Shown in pieces: positions 7,562-16,065 of a DNA stretch of 64,000 bases. Under the pieces are notes generated by a model, which ran no database searches, was not told where the DNA came from, and worked only from the letters and a program-made list of their open reading frames with translations. The translations under genes were made by a program, and so were the position numbers. Numbering within the stretch: the first letter of the stretch is position 1; every line of letters begins with the position of its first letter. The DNA is from GCA-002282575 sp964606405 (GTDB taxonomy: Bacteria; Pseudomonadota; Gammaproteobacteria; Thiomicrospirales; Thiomicrospiraceae): NCBI GenBank assembly GCA_964606405.1, contig CAZSGH010000007.1, forward strand, positions 1 to 64,000, in the 5' to 3' direction.

Positions 7562-8944
7562 ATGATTGAATCACAAACCAACGAATTCAAACGAATTTGG
7601 CAGGATGATTATCTCAAAACGATCTGTGCTTTTGCCAATACGCAGGGTGGTTCTTTGTACTTGGGTGTTGATGACCAAGGTGAAGTTGTCGGTGTTGATA
7701 ACCTAAACGAACTTTTGGAAACATTGCCCAATAAAGTCAACAATCGACTGGGCGTTCTCATCGACATTAAAGCGCATCAACAACAAGGACGTAGTTATCT
7801 AGAAATGACGGTGCCAGCTACCTACGCGCCAGTTTCCTTATCTGGTAAGTTTTATCAGCGAAGCGGAAGTAATACACTAGAACTTAATGGCGGCAACCTC
7901 ACCAATTTTTTACTCAAAAAGTACGGCAAAACTTGGGATGATGTTGCGGTCGATAACTTTACTTTGGAAGACATCAATCTCGACACCGTCGAAGCGTTTA
8001 AAAACTGGGCCAGAAAGCGTGTGCCCGCCATTGCCAATGAGCGAGACCTTAAAAGCTTACTTGAACGCTTAAACCTTTACGATGGCGAAAAACTCAAACG
8101 TGCCGCTGTGTTGTTGTTTGCCAAAAATCCACAAAAATACTTTATTCAAGCTCACTCAAAAATTGGGCGTTTTTTAAGCCCAACCGAGTTAATTACCAGC
8201 GATATTATCGAAGGAAATTTATTTCAGCAACTTGAGCAAGTGATCGATATTTTGCGTGCTAAATATCTGAAAAGTTATATTAGCTACGAAGGGCTGAACC
8301 GTATTGAAACACTCGAATACCCTTATGAAGCTATCCGTGAAGCTGTGATTAACGCGCTTATTCATCGCGACTACATGGATACGACTGTGTTGCAAATTCG
8401 CGTGTACGACGAACGTTTAGTAATGAGTAATGGCGCAACCTTGTCGCCAGAAGTACCCATCGAAAAGTTTAATCAAGAACATACATCCAAGCCTTTCAAT
8501 CCAGTTATTGCCAATGTGTTTTACAAAGCGGGATTTGTAGAAAGTTGGGGAAAAGGTACCAATAATATTGTGCAAGAATGCTTAAAGATGGGCTTGCCCG
8601 AACCCAGCTATGAGTACAGCTTTCACTCTGTCACGCTGACATTTTATAAATCACCTGTGAAAGGTAGTCATACCACCCAAGAAACCACCCAAGAAACCAC
8701 CCAAGAAACCACCCAAGAAACCACCCAAGAAACCACCCAAGAAACCACCGTTGCTAAAGTTATTGCTCTTATTAAGGCTAATCCGCGTATTACGCGTCAT
8801 GAACTAGCCCAAAAGCTTCATAAGTCAGATGCAACGGTTAAGGAACACTTAGATAAACTTAAGCGTTCTGGTAAGCTAATTCGTGTTGGTAGTACAAAAA
8901 GTGGTGAGTGGAAAATAGTGCGGGAGGACGCTGGCAATGAGTAG
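7562..8944 (+). CDS. AlbA_2 (Schlafen-type) DNA-binding / RecG-C-like ATPase regulator
   Basis: About 460 residues from the ATG at 7562. The N-terminal third is an AlbA_2 domain (ESQTNEFKRIW...ICAFANTQGGSLYLGVDD). The middle carries a GHKL-like ATPase region often annotated as RecG C-terminal (YEAIREAVINALIHRDY). Six repeats of the tetrapeptide TTQE come next, then a C-terminal winged helix (TRHELAQKLHKSDATVKEHL). Such proteins are usually transcriptional regulators or defence components; this one is unassigned. It lies in the sugar operon orientation but has no obvious sugar role. Confidence 0.75.
   Translation: MIESQTNEFKRIWQDDYLKTICAFANTQGGSLYLGVDDQGEVVGVDNLNELLETLPNKVNNRLGVLIDIKAHQQQGRSYLEMTVPATYAPVSLSGKFYQRSGSNTLELNGGNLTNFLLKKYGKTWDDVAVDNFTLEDINLDTVEAFKNWARKRVPAIANERDLKSLLERLNLYDGEKLKRAAVLLFAKNPQKYFIQAHSKIGRFLSPTELITSDIIEGNLFQQLEQVIDILRAKYLKSYISYEGLNRIETLEYPYEAIREAVINALIHRDYMDTTVLQIRVYDERLVMSNGATLSPEVPIEKFNQEHTSKPFNPVIANVFYKAGFVESWGKGTNNIVQECLKMGLPEPSYEYSFHSVTLTFYKSPVKGSHTTQETTQETTQETTQETTQETTQETTVAKVIALIKANPRITRHELAQKLHKSDATVKEHLDKLKRSGKLIRVGSTKSGEWKIVREDAGNE
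8672..8749 (+). repeat. 12-bp in-frame tandem repeat (TTQE linker)
   Basis: Six exact copies of ACCACCCAAGAA and half a seventh encode (TTQE)6-TT between the ATPase region and the winged helix. The unit is a multiple of three, so copy-number changes alter linker length but not frame. Exact nucleotide identity of the copies points to recent slippage. Confidence 0.95.
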
Positions 8945-9087
8945 TATCATTATCCTTACAGAAGCAATGATGAACTGTCCGAAAAAATCGGACACATGAT
9001 GAAGGCATTGCTATGAAAAGAATCAATAATCCAAGTTTTAAAGGGGGTGAATTCGACACCTTTAGGAAAGAGACAAGGCTAGCATGA
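8937..9087 (+). other. two very short coupled reading frames, possible gene remnants
   Basis: Between the AlbA_2 gene and the ORF6N gene lie two frames of 20 and 24 residues (8937-8999 and 9013-9087). The first ATG overlaps the end of the AlbA_2 gene behind a GGGAGGA site. The second ends in an ATGA overlap with the next gene. I recognise neither; they may be eroded genes that keep translation coupled through the block. Confidence 0.3.
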
Positions 9088-9389
9088 TTAACGAACTCAG
9101 TATTCAAGAAGTAGCGACTCGGTTTATTCACTTAAACAATCAGCAAATGTTGCTTGATAGTGATGTTGCACAGCTTTACCAAGTTGAAACCAAACGCATC
9201 AACGAAGCGGTTAAAAATAATCCTGAAAAATTCCCTCTTGGTTACATCGTTGAGTTGACAGAGGAAGATTGGGCAAGTTTAAGGTCGAAAATTTCGACCT
9301 TAAAGTCGGAAGGGCAGGGACAATACACTAAATATAAGCCCAAAGCTTTCAGCAAAAAAGGGCTTTATAGGATAATGACCAGTTTATGA
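9084..9389 (+). CDS. ORF6N-domain protein, apparently truncated
   Basis: A 101-residue protein consisting almost wholly of an ORF6N domain: QQMLLDSDVAQLYQVETKRINEAVKNNPEKFP, then LTEEDW and the terminal AFSKKGLYRI. ORF6N domains bind DNA and occur in phage antirepressors and related mobile genes. Family members normally continue past the AFTEQG-like segment into a C-terminal region that is absent here. The next gene starts within the last codons (ATGAG), so the truncated form is still embedded in a coupled operon. Confidence 0.75.
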   Translation: MINELSIQEVATRFIHLNNQQMLLDSDVAQLYQVETKRINEAVKNNPEKFPLGYIVELTEEDWASLRSKISTLKSEGQGQYTKYKPKAFSKKGLYRIMTSL

Positions 9390-10213
9390 GTAAATTCCCC
9401 AATCTGGTCGTACAAGATCAGAATATTCAAGTCAAACAGGTTAGCGATGCGACCTATTTAAGTTTGAGCGATATTGCGCGTTATAAAGATGCAGAGCGGA
9501 GCGACTATATCATTCAAAACTGGATGCGAACTCGTTCAACTGTTGAATTTCTTGGATTATGGGAGAGGATCAATAATCCTGCTTTTAATTCCATCGAATT
9601 CGATGGAATTAAAAATGAAGCAGGTAGTAATGCATTTGTACTAACGCCAAAACGTTGGCATGAAAAAACACAAGCGATTGGTATTGTAAGCAAAGCAGGG
9701 CGTTATGGCGGAACCTACGCACATCCCGATATTGCTTTCGAGTTTGCTAGCTGGATATCGGCAGAATTTAAACTGTTTCTGATTAAAGAATTTCAACGTC
9801 TTAAACAAGAAGAAATCGATACCAGAAAACTAGAATGGAATTTAACCAGAAATTTAGCCAAAATCAATTATCGTATCCATACGGATGCGATTGCAGAGCA
9901 TATCATTCCACAAATTGACTTACAGTCAGCGAGTTTTGCCTATGCTAATGAAGCCGATTTGCTCAACATTGCGTTGTTTGGTAAAACAGCAAAAATGTGG
10001 CGAGATGAAAACTCAGAAAAGGATGGTAATATCAGAGACTACGCCAGTGTTGAACAATTGGTCGTGCTATCGAATCTGGAAAGTTATAATGCAGAACTGA
10101 TTAAACAATCGCTAAGCCCACAAGCGCGTTTAGCGCGTTTGAACGAGATGGCAATCAGTCAGCTTCAAGTGCTCGTTAAGACTAAATCGTTTGAGCGGTT
10201 GGAAAAGCAATGA
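9386..10213 (+). CDS. KilA-N domain protein
   Basis: A 275-residue protein with a KilA-N DNA-binding domain: YLSLSDIARYK near residues 25-35, IQNWMRTRSTVEFLGLWE, and the diagnostic GRYGGTYAHPDIAFEFASWIS. The C-terminal half is helical and of unknown role. KilA-N proteins are common in phages and as standalone bacterial genes next to sugar or defence loci. It overlaps the ORF6N gene and the truncated SDR by four bases at either end. Confidence 0.85.
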   Translation: MSKFPNLVVQDQNIQVKQVSDATYLSLSDIARYKDAERSDYIIQNWMRTRSTVEFLGLWERINNPAFNSIEFDGIKNEAGSNAFVLTPKRWHEKTQAIGIVSKAGRYGGTYAHPDIAFEFASWISAEFKLFLIKEFQRLKQEEIDTRKLEWNLTRNLAKINYRIHTDAIAEHIIPQIDLQSASFAYANEADLLNIALFGKTAKMWRDENSEKDGNIRDYASVEQLVVLSNLESYNAELIKQSLSPQARLARLNEMAISQLQVLVKTKSFERLEKQ

Positions 10214-10359
10214 GTGTTCAAGCGAAACAGTCCACTAACCCCACCATCCTCCTCACAGGCGCAACGGGCTTTTTAGGCAGTCACTTGCTAGAAGCTTTGC
10301 TTAACTGTCAGCAAAAGAGGTTGTTAGTTGAATGTCGTGGTAGAAGTAAAATAGGCTAA
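10210..10359 (+). pseudogene. 5' remnant of an SDR-type nucleotide-sugar reductase/epimerase
   Basis: The frame opens with an ATGA overlap and encodes an extended-SDR N-terminus (TILLTGATGFLGSHLLEALL). It then loses homology after about 38 residues and stops at 10359. A full SDR would be about 300 residues. In comparable loci the gene after ddhC is the reductase that completes paratose, abequose or a related sugar, so this is probably its remnant. The breakpoint near 10315-10330 is where the higher-carbon-sugar cassette begins. Confidence 0.75.
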
Positions 10360-10361
10360 AT

Positions 10362-11237
10362 ATGTCGAGTAAAAAATTTAGGGTCGCCATTCTTGGTTCA
10401 GGTAATATAGGTACGGACTTGCTGCTTAAGATACAGCGGTCACCAGTACTAGAGTGCGTTGCCTTTGTTGGTCGTAGTTTGCATTCTAAAGGTATGGCTA
10501 GAGCCATGGCCTTAAATGTAAAGTGTTCAGATAAAAGCATACAATACATTGTAGGAAATGCCAAAGAGGTAGATGTTGTTTTTGATGCCACATCAGCGAA
10601 AGATCACTTAATACATGCAAAAATATTGAAAGAACTCGGAATAAAAGTTATTGATTTAACGCCAGCTCGTGTAGGGCCAATGTGCGTTCCATCAGTTAAT
10701 AGCGATCAATGCAAAAATGAATTAAACATAAATATGATTACGTGTGGTGGGCAAGCATCGATTCCAATTGCGCATGTGATTGGTTCTTACTTTGAGCACG
10801 TTGAATATATAGAGGTTGTTTCTAGCATTGCATCTAAAAGTGCAGGTCCAGCAACAAGACTCAATCTCGATGAGTATATAGAAACAACTGAGAAGGGTGT
10901 CCAGCTGTTTTCGGGAGCGAAAAAGACCAAAGCCATTCTCAATTTGAATCCCGCTGTGCCACCAATTGATATGCAAACGACGGTATACGCAAAAGTTACA
11001 TCACCAGATATGGTGGACTTCAACGTCAAGTTGCAAGAAATGATCAATAGAATTAAATCATATGTGCCAGGCTATGGGCTTGTTAATGTACCTGTTTATG
11101 AGAATGGTTTGTTGATGGTGATGGTAAGAGTAAGAGGTTTAGGTGACTATTTGCCTGAATACGCTGGTAACCTTGATATTATTAATTGTGCAGCTATTGC
11201 AATGGCAGAAGAGTATGCTACCTTGGTGACCGTATGA
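10362..11237 (+). CDS. acetaldehyde dehydrogenase (acylating), MhpF/DmpF family
   Basis: Members interconvert acetyl-CoA and acetaldehyde with NAD(H) and channel the aldehyde to a partner aldolase. The Rossmann motif GSGNIGTDL is at residues 12-20 and the catalytic cysteine is C128 in MITCGGQASIP. At 291 residues it is slightly short. It overlaps the aldolase gene by four bases (ATGA), as in meta-cleavage operons. No catechol-degradation genes are present, so in this locus it more likely runs reductively to provide acetaldehyde for sugar-branch synthesis; that direction is inference. Confidence 0.9.
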   Translation: MSSKKFRVAILGSGNIGTDLLLKIQRSPVLECVAFVGRSLHSKGMARAMALNVKCSDKSIQYIVGNAKEVDVVFDATSAKDHLIHAKILKELGIKVIDLTPARVGPMCVPSVNSDQCKNELNINMITCGGQASIPIAHVIGSYFEHVEYIEVVSSIASKSAGPATRLNLDEYIETTEKGVQLFSGAKKTKAILNLNPAVPPIDMQTTVYAKVTSPDMVDFNVKLQEMINRIKSYVPGYGLVNVPVYENGLLMVMVRVRGLGDYLPEYAGNLDIINCAAIAMAEEYATLVTV

Positions 11238-12256
11238 ATAAAGAACACAACATTATTATTAGTGACTCCACACTAAGAGATGGTAATCATGCTGTTGCAC
11301 ATCAGTTGGATGTTCAGCAAATAGTCGACTATTGCAATGCAGCGGATTTGGCTGGCATTCCTATTGTAGAGGTTGGGCATGGTAATGGTTTAGGCGGTTC
11401 ATCTCTTTTGGTAGGAGAGTCTAAGGTAGATGACCTGACAATGTTAAGAGCGGCACGAGAACATCTTAAGCGTTCGAGGCTAGGTATTCATGTGATACCT
11501 GGATTCGCAACAATTTCTCGAGATATAAGACAAGCACTTGATGTCGGTGTTGATGTTGTGAGGGTTGCCTCACATTGTACAGAAGCAGACATTACTGAGC
11601 GTCATATCCGTTTCTGTCGAAATGAAGGTAAGAATGTGTTTGGTGTTCTGATGATGTCGCACATGGTCGATAAAGAAACGCTAGCAGAAGAAGCCAAAAA
11701 AATGGAAGCCTATGGTGCCGAAGCGATTGTGATTATGGACTCTGCTGGAAATTATTTACCTAATGATGTAACTGATAGGGTTAGTCATTTGGTTAATGCG
11801 CTTTCTATTCCTGTTGGTTTTCATGCACATAATAATTTGGGAATGGCGATAGCTAATTCGGTTGCTGCGGTTGATGCTGGTGCTTTAATGCTTGATGGAT
11901 GTGCTCGTGGTTTTGGTGCAGGTGCTGGTAATGCACAACTAGAAGTATTGGTTGCTGTTTTAGAGCGGATTGGTTATAAAACGGGATTGGATTTTTATAA
12001 ATTGCTGGATGCAGGCGATTTAGCAGAAAGTAGATTAATGGATAGACCGCCCACCATTAGCTCCAATAGCATTGTGAGTGGGTTGGCAGGTGTTTTTTCG
12101 GGTTTCCTTAAGCCAGTCGCTAGAGTTGCTCAGGAGTTTTCTGTAGACCCTCGTGATATTTTCATGGAGCTCGGTAAAAGAAGGGTTGTTGCCGGACAAG
12201 AAGACTTGATTATTGATGTTGCATTAGAGTTGAAAAACAAAGGAGCTACGCAATGA
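11234..12256 (+). CDS. 4-hydroxy-2-oxovalerate aldolase, MhpE/DmpG family
   Basis: A divalent-metal TIM-barrel enzyme that cleaves or forms 4-hydroxy-2-oxopentanoate (pyruvate plus acetaldehyde). The ATG at 11234 gives 340 residues. Signatures are SDSTLRDGNHAVAHQ with the metal-binding Asp, and FHAHNNLGMA with the metal-binding His pair. The C-terminal communication domain that docks the dehydrogenase is present. It overlaps both neighbours by four bases, so dehydrogenase, aldolase and the next SDR are translated together. Its likely product here is the C5 keto acid used by the ThDP enzyme. Confidence 0.92.
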   Translation: MNKEHNIIISDSTLRDGNHAVAHQLDVQQIVDYCNAADLAGIPIVEVGHGNGLGGSSLLVGESKVDDLTMLRAAREHLKRSRLGIHVIPGFATISRDIRQALDVGVDVVRVASHCTEADITERHIRFCRNEGKNVFGVLMMSHMVDKETLAEEAKKMEAYGAEAIVIMDSAGNYLPNDVTDRVSHLVNALSIPVGFHAHNNLGMAIANSVAAVDAGALMLDGCARGFGAGAGNAQLEVLVAVLERIGYKTGLDFYKLLDAGDLAESRLMDRPPTISSNSIVSGLAGVFSGFLKPVARVAQEFSVDPRDIFMELGKRRVVAGQEDLIIDVALELKNKGATQ

Positions 12257-13302
12257 TAGAGCAACAAGTGTCGATTGCAGAAGATTGCGCCCGTGTTTAT
12301 AGCCACATTTCGAGCAAAATTGAATTATTAAAAAATGCTAACATTGTAATTACAGGTGCTTCTGGTTTTATTGGTTGTTGGTTGAGCGAGTTGTTGTATT
12401 TTGCTAATCAACATCATGATTTGAATGTAAAAGCTTATCTCGTTGATCGAGATTTTACAAGAATGGAAAAGTTGACACACTTAACTAAAAATGATCGATT
12501 TGTCCGAATTGAAACGGATATAAAAAATTTGGCCGAGTTACCAATGGATGTGAATTACATCATCAATGCTGCAGGTACGCCAGATAACCGATTCCATTTT
12601 TCGAATCCAATAGATACCATGACAACGATTGGTCAAGGTCTGCAAAATATTGTTAACTTAAGCTCCCTTCTTTCTAACTTGAAAAACATTGTACAAATTA
12701 GCTCTAGTTCGGTGTATGAGCACAATGATCAGCAAGTAGATATCAGTGAAGATTATCCACTCAAACGGTTAACGAGCCAATCAAAAGATGCTTATAGCGC
12801 CGCGAAGGTTTATTCCGAAGTTTTTTGCTCTGCTGTCAGAAGTGAGGCTAAACTTCCAATTGTTGTTGTTCGTCCATTTACCTTTTGTGGTCCTTATCAA
12901 GAATTAGATTCGCCTTGGGCACTTAATAATTTTATTAATGATGCAATTCATAATCGTTCTATTCGCATTTTGGGTGATGGTAAAAGTGTTAGAAGTTATC
13001 TTTATGGTTCAGATGTGGCAGCTTGGTTACTTGTAATTGCTGCTAACGGAGTAAGCGGACAAGTAATCAATTTGGGAAGTTCTATCGGTTTATCTTTGGA
13101 AGCTTTAGCATCAAAAGTTAGTTCAGAGTTTCAAAATATGCCTAAAGTTGTTTTAAATGCTTCCATTTTCGGCAATATGAAAAATAGTTATTTAGTTCCA
13201 GATACGGGCTTAGCTACGACTCTATTTGGTTTACATCAATATACCTCTGTAGATTCGGCGATCTACAAGACAGTTCAGTATTATAAAGGCATAGTGGATT
13301 GA
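12253..13302 (+). CDS. extended SDR (NAD-dependent epimerase/dehydratase family)
   Basis: A 349-residue extended SDR. After an unusual 30-residue N-terminal helix it has the Rossmann motif ITGASGFIG, the SSSSVYE strand, and the catalytic Y-x3-K in YSAAK. RPFTFCGPYQ and ILGDGKSVRSYLYGSDVA are typical of sugar-nucleotide epimerases and reductases. The ATGA overlap ties it to the aldolase. It may reduce or epimerise the branched CDP-sugar; the exact reaction cannot be read from sequence. Confidence 0.8.
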   Translation: MIEQQVSIAEDCARVYSHISSKIELLKNANIVITGASGFIGCWLSELLYFANQHHDLNVKAYLVDRDFTRMEKLTHLTKNDRFVRIETDIKNLAELPMDVNYIINAAGTPDNRFHFSNPIDTMTTIGQGLQNIVNLSSLLSNLKNIVQISSSSVYEHNDQQVDISEDYPLKRLTSQSKDAYSAAKVYSEVFCSAVRSEAKLPIVVVRPFTFCGPYQELDSPWALNNFINDAIHNRSIRILGDGKSVRSYLYGSDVAAWLLVIAANGVSGQVINLGSSIGLSLEALASKVSSEFQNMPKVVLNASIFGNMKNSYLVPDTGLATTLFGLHQYTSVDSAIYKTVQYYKGIVD

Positions 13303-13306
13303 TAAT

Positions 13307-15133
13307 ATGTTAAAAGTTAGTGACCTCATCGCGCAGTTTTTGAAAGACCAAGAAATAAAACATGTTTTTGGAATTATTGGCTCTGCAAACTCGCACATAT
13401 TTGATTCAATTATGCAGTTGGGTTACACCGAAATTGTTTGCGTGCATCACGAACAAGCTGCAACGATGGCAATGCAAACTTACTTCCGTGTTACGGGTAA
13501 AGTAACTGCAGCCTTGGTTACGGCTGGCGGTGGTAGTTCGAATGCAATTACTGGTGTTATGAGTGCATGGGCTGATTCTATACCGGGAATTGTGATTTCA
13601 GGCCAAGAAAATAAACGATTTATTGATTCAATGCAGGGAATGCGTATGTGGGGCATTCAAGGCTATGACAGTAGCGGTATGGTTAGTAGCATCACAAAGT
13701 ATGCAAAGCAAGTGATGAACCCTGCTGAAGCTTTATATGAGTTAGAAAAGTCTTACAATATTGCTCAAATTGGAAGACCTGGTCCAGTTTGGCTAGATTT
13801 TCCGATGGATATACAAGCATCAAAAGTAGCCGTTAAAGAAATTACACATTATGAAAGTTTAGAACCTGTCAATAGTGATTCTAAGTTTTTGCTTGATGTT
13901 GCGTTAGAAGAGATATCGAAGCTAATATCTGTCGCTGAGCGCCCTGTTTTTTGGTTGGGGCATGGAGTACGTCTTGCCAATGCCGTTGATGAGATATATC
14001 AATTGTTAGAGGCTTTTCCTTTTCCTACCATTGTTTCATGGGCAGGATTAGATATGTTAGATGATGATCATCCACTAAATTACGGACGAGCAGGTGTTTA
14101 CGGTAATCGTAGTGCTAATTTGGTGATTCAAAACGCTGACCTAGTCATTGCTATTGGAAACCGTATGGCAATCCCAATGATTGGTTATGTGCATGATGAG
14201 TTTGCGCGTGAAGCCAAAATCGTTCAGGTTGATATCGATCAACTAGAGTTAGAAAAGACGAAAGACATTGCAGATGTTAGCGTGCTTGCGGATGCTAAGA
14301 TTTTTATTGAAAAACTAATAAAGGCATCAGAGTCGATTTCATGTACTGACAGTACTAAGACGATGTGGAAGAGTGTTTGTGATGGTTACAAGGTAAGATA
14401 TCCATACATTGGACCAGAGCATGAAGATAAAAATGGTTATATCAACTCATATAAATTTATTGATAAGCTGATAGCATATTTCAAAGAAGACCAGCTGATC
14501 ACAACTGATATGGGAACCGCTCTTTTGTCTGGGCATCAAGTTATGCGATTAAAGCGTCCCCAGAGGATCATGACCTCAACAGGGTTAGGGGAAATGGGCT
14601 TCGGGCTTCCCGCAGCGATAGGTGCTTCATTTGCGAGCAATAAAGGCGAAGTAATGGCGCTAAACTGTGATGGCGGTATTATGATGAATTTGCAAGAATT
14701 GCAAACAATTGTTCATCATGACCTGCCGATCAAAATCTTTGTGTTCAATAATGATGGTTATCTCATGATTAAGCATACACAGAAAAATTTGTTTGAAGGA
14801 AGATACTGCGCAACAGATAATCAAAGTGGTGTTTCATGTCCAGATTTTAGTAAGATTGCATACGGATTTGGTATTGAATACTATGCGATACACACATGGG
14901 AAGACTTTGATCGCGTTATTCCTTTGGTTCAAGCGAGTCGACATGCTGTTATTTGTGACGTATTTATGGATCCAGAGCAACTGTTTATGCCGAAGCTTTC
15001 GCTCGCCATCAATCCAGATGGTAGTATTGTTTCGCCACCATTGGAGGATATTTCACCTCTATTGCCACGAGATATTCTACAGTCAGAGATGATTATTGAT
15101 ATGCATCCAAAGAGTGTAGAGATTAAAGCTTGA
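13307..15133 (+). CDS. ThDP-dependent acetolactate synthase-like enzyme, candidate C-C bond-forming sugar-branching enzyme
   Basis: A 608-residue ThDP enzyme with all three domains. The activating Glu is E49 in HHEQAATMAM; the central Rossmann-like domain follows; the cofactor motif is CDGGIMMNLQEL with FNND about 25 residues on. The closest known context is YerE, which decarboxylates pyruvate and adds the acetyl unit to C4 of CDP-4-keto-3,6-dideoxyglucose in yersiniose synthesis. Next to an aldolase that makes 4-hydroxy-2-oxopentanoate, this enzyme may instead transfer a 3-hydroxybutanoyl unit. An ordinary acetolactate synthase is unlikely, since no regulatory subunit or ilv genes are near. 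Confidence 0.8.
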   Translation: MLKVSDLIAQFLKDQEIKHVFGIIGSANSHIFDSIMQLGYTEIVCVHHEQAATMAMQTYFRVTGKVTAALVTAGGGSSNAITGVMSAWADSIPGIVISGQENKRFIDSMQGMRMWGIQGYDSSGMVSSITKYAKQVMNPAEALYELEKSYNIAQIGRPGPVWLDFPMDIQASKVAVKEITHYESLEPVNSDSKFLLDVALEEISKLISVAERPVFWLGHGVRLANAVDEIYQLLEAFPFPTIVSWAGLDMLDDDHPLNYGRAGVYGNRSANLVIQNADLVIAIGNRMAIPMIGYVHDEFAREAKIVQVDIDQLELEKTKDIADVSVLADAKIFIEKLIKASESISCTDSTKTMWKSVCDGYKVRYPYIGPEHEDKNGYINSYKFIDKLIAYFKEDQLITTDMGTALLSGHQVMRLKRPQRIMTSTGLGEMGFGLPAAIGASFASNKGEVMALNCDGGIMMNLQELQTIVHHDLPIKIFVFNNDGYLMIKHTQKNLFEGRYCATDNQSGVSCPDFSKIAYGFGIEYYAIHTWEDFDRVIPLVQASRHAVICDVFMDPEQLFMPKLSLAINPDGSIVSPPLEDISPLLPRDILQSEMIIDMHPKSVEIKA

Positions 15134-16065
15134 AAATCGCTATTTTGGGTGCCACTAGCCAAATTGCTAAAGACTTAATTCTTTCTTTTCGTGCTTATAC
15201 CGAATACGAGCTCGTACTCTTTTCACGCGCCCCTCAGAAAGTATTAGCGCAATTTGAAGCATTGGGTATAAAAATTGACTGTGAAAACTTATCTTACGAT
15301 GGCTTTTCATCGATAGACAACTACGATGTCATCATTAATTTTGTGGGGGTAGGCGATCCAGCCGTTGCCAAACAAATGGGGTGTGCTATTTTTGATGTTA
15401 CTTACCAATACGATAAGTTGGCATTAGATTACTTGCAACAACACCCGCAAACGAAATACATATTTTTAAGCAGTGGTGCGGTTTTTGGTGGTGATTTTGA
15501 GCAACCTATAACAGAAGACTCTGTCGCACAAGTTGATCTTAATCACTTGAAGGAAAGTGATTGGTATGGCATTGCTAAACTTTATGCAGAGGCACGGCAT
15601 CGTGCATTGAAAGACTGTGCGATTGTAGATGTACGTGTGTTCAACTATTTTAGTCACACCCAAGATATGAATGCTCGATTTCTCATTACTGATATTGTCA
15701 GAGCCATTCAAAATAACGAAGTGCTAAAAACAGCAGAAACGAATATTGTTCGAGATTTTATTACCCCTTTCGATTTTGCTCACATCATTAAAACAATGAT
15801 TGAATCAGCAGCAATAAATACTGCTGTTGATTGTTATACTCAGGCGCCGATTGACAAACTAAGCTTGCTGAAGTCTTTACAAGAAAAGTTTGGTTTGTGC
15901 TATGAGCTAGTTACGAGTGCAGGGCTTAACGCAACAGGTGCAAAAATTAACTACTATTCGATGAATAAGAAGGCTGCAGAGTTTGGGTATGTTCCTTCCA
16001 TGAAGTCAGATACAGGCGTTGTTTTAGAAATTGCTCGCTATTTAACCGCGAGTGACCATGCTTAA
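15130..16065 (+). CDS. SDR-type nucleotide-sugar reductase (YerF-like position)
   Basis: A 311-residue SDR starting at TTG 15130, which overlaps the stop of the ThDP gene (TTGA). The N-terminus IAILGATSQIAKDL is a Rossmann turn with a divergent third glycine. FLSSGAVFGG and the WYGIAKLYAE segment (Y-x3-K) supply the catalytic residues. In the yersiniose pathway YerF, encoded beside YerE, reduces the newly added carbonyl; the same role fits here by position. Substrate is not proven. Confidence 0.75.
   Translation: MKIAILGATSQIAKDLILSFRAYTEYELVLFSRAPQKVLAQFEALGIKIDCENLSYDGFSSIDNYDVIINFVGVGDPAVAKQMGCAIFDVTYQYDKLALDYLQQHPQTKYIFLSSGAVFGGDFEQPITEDSVAQVDLNHLKESDWYGIAKLYAEARHRALKDCAIVDVRVFNYFSHTQDMNARFLITDIVRAIQNNEVLKTAETNIVRDFITPFDFAHIIKTMIESAAINTAVDCYTQAPIDKLSLLKSLQEKFGLCYELVTSAGLNATGAKINYYSMNKKAAEFGYVPSMKSDTGVVLEIARYLTASDHA

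Noticed and set aside
8672..8749. Possible CRISPR-like array
   Set aside because: The repeats are 12 bp, contiguous without spacers, and in frame within a protein gene.
10362..12256. Aromatic meta-cleavage pathway fragment
   Set aside because: Only the last two enzymes are present and they are coupled to sugar-nucleotide genes; no ring-cleavage or hydratase genes are near.
13307..15133. Ordinary acetolactate synthase for branched amino acids
   Set aside because: No ilvH/ilvC neighbours, location in a sugar-nucleotide operon, and the adjacent aldolase all argue for a YerE-like role.
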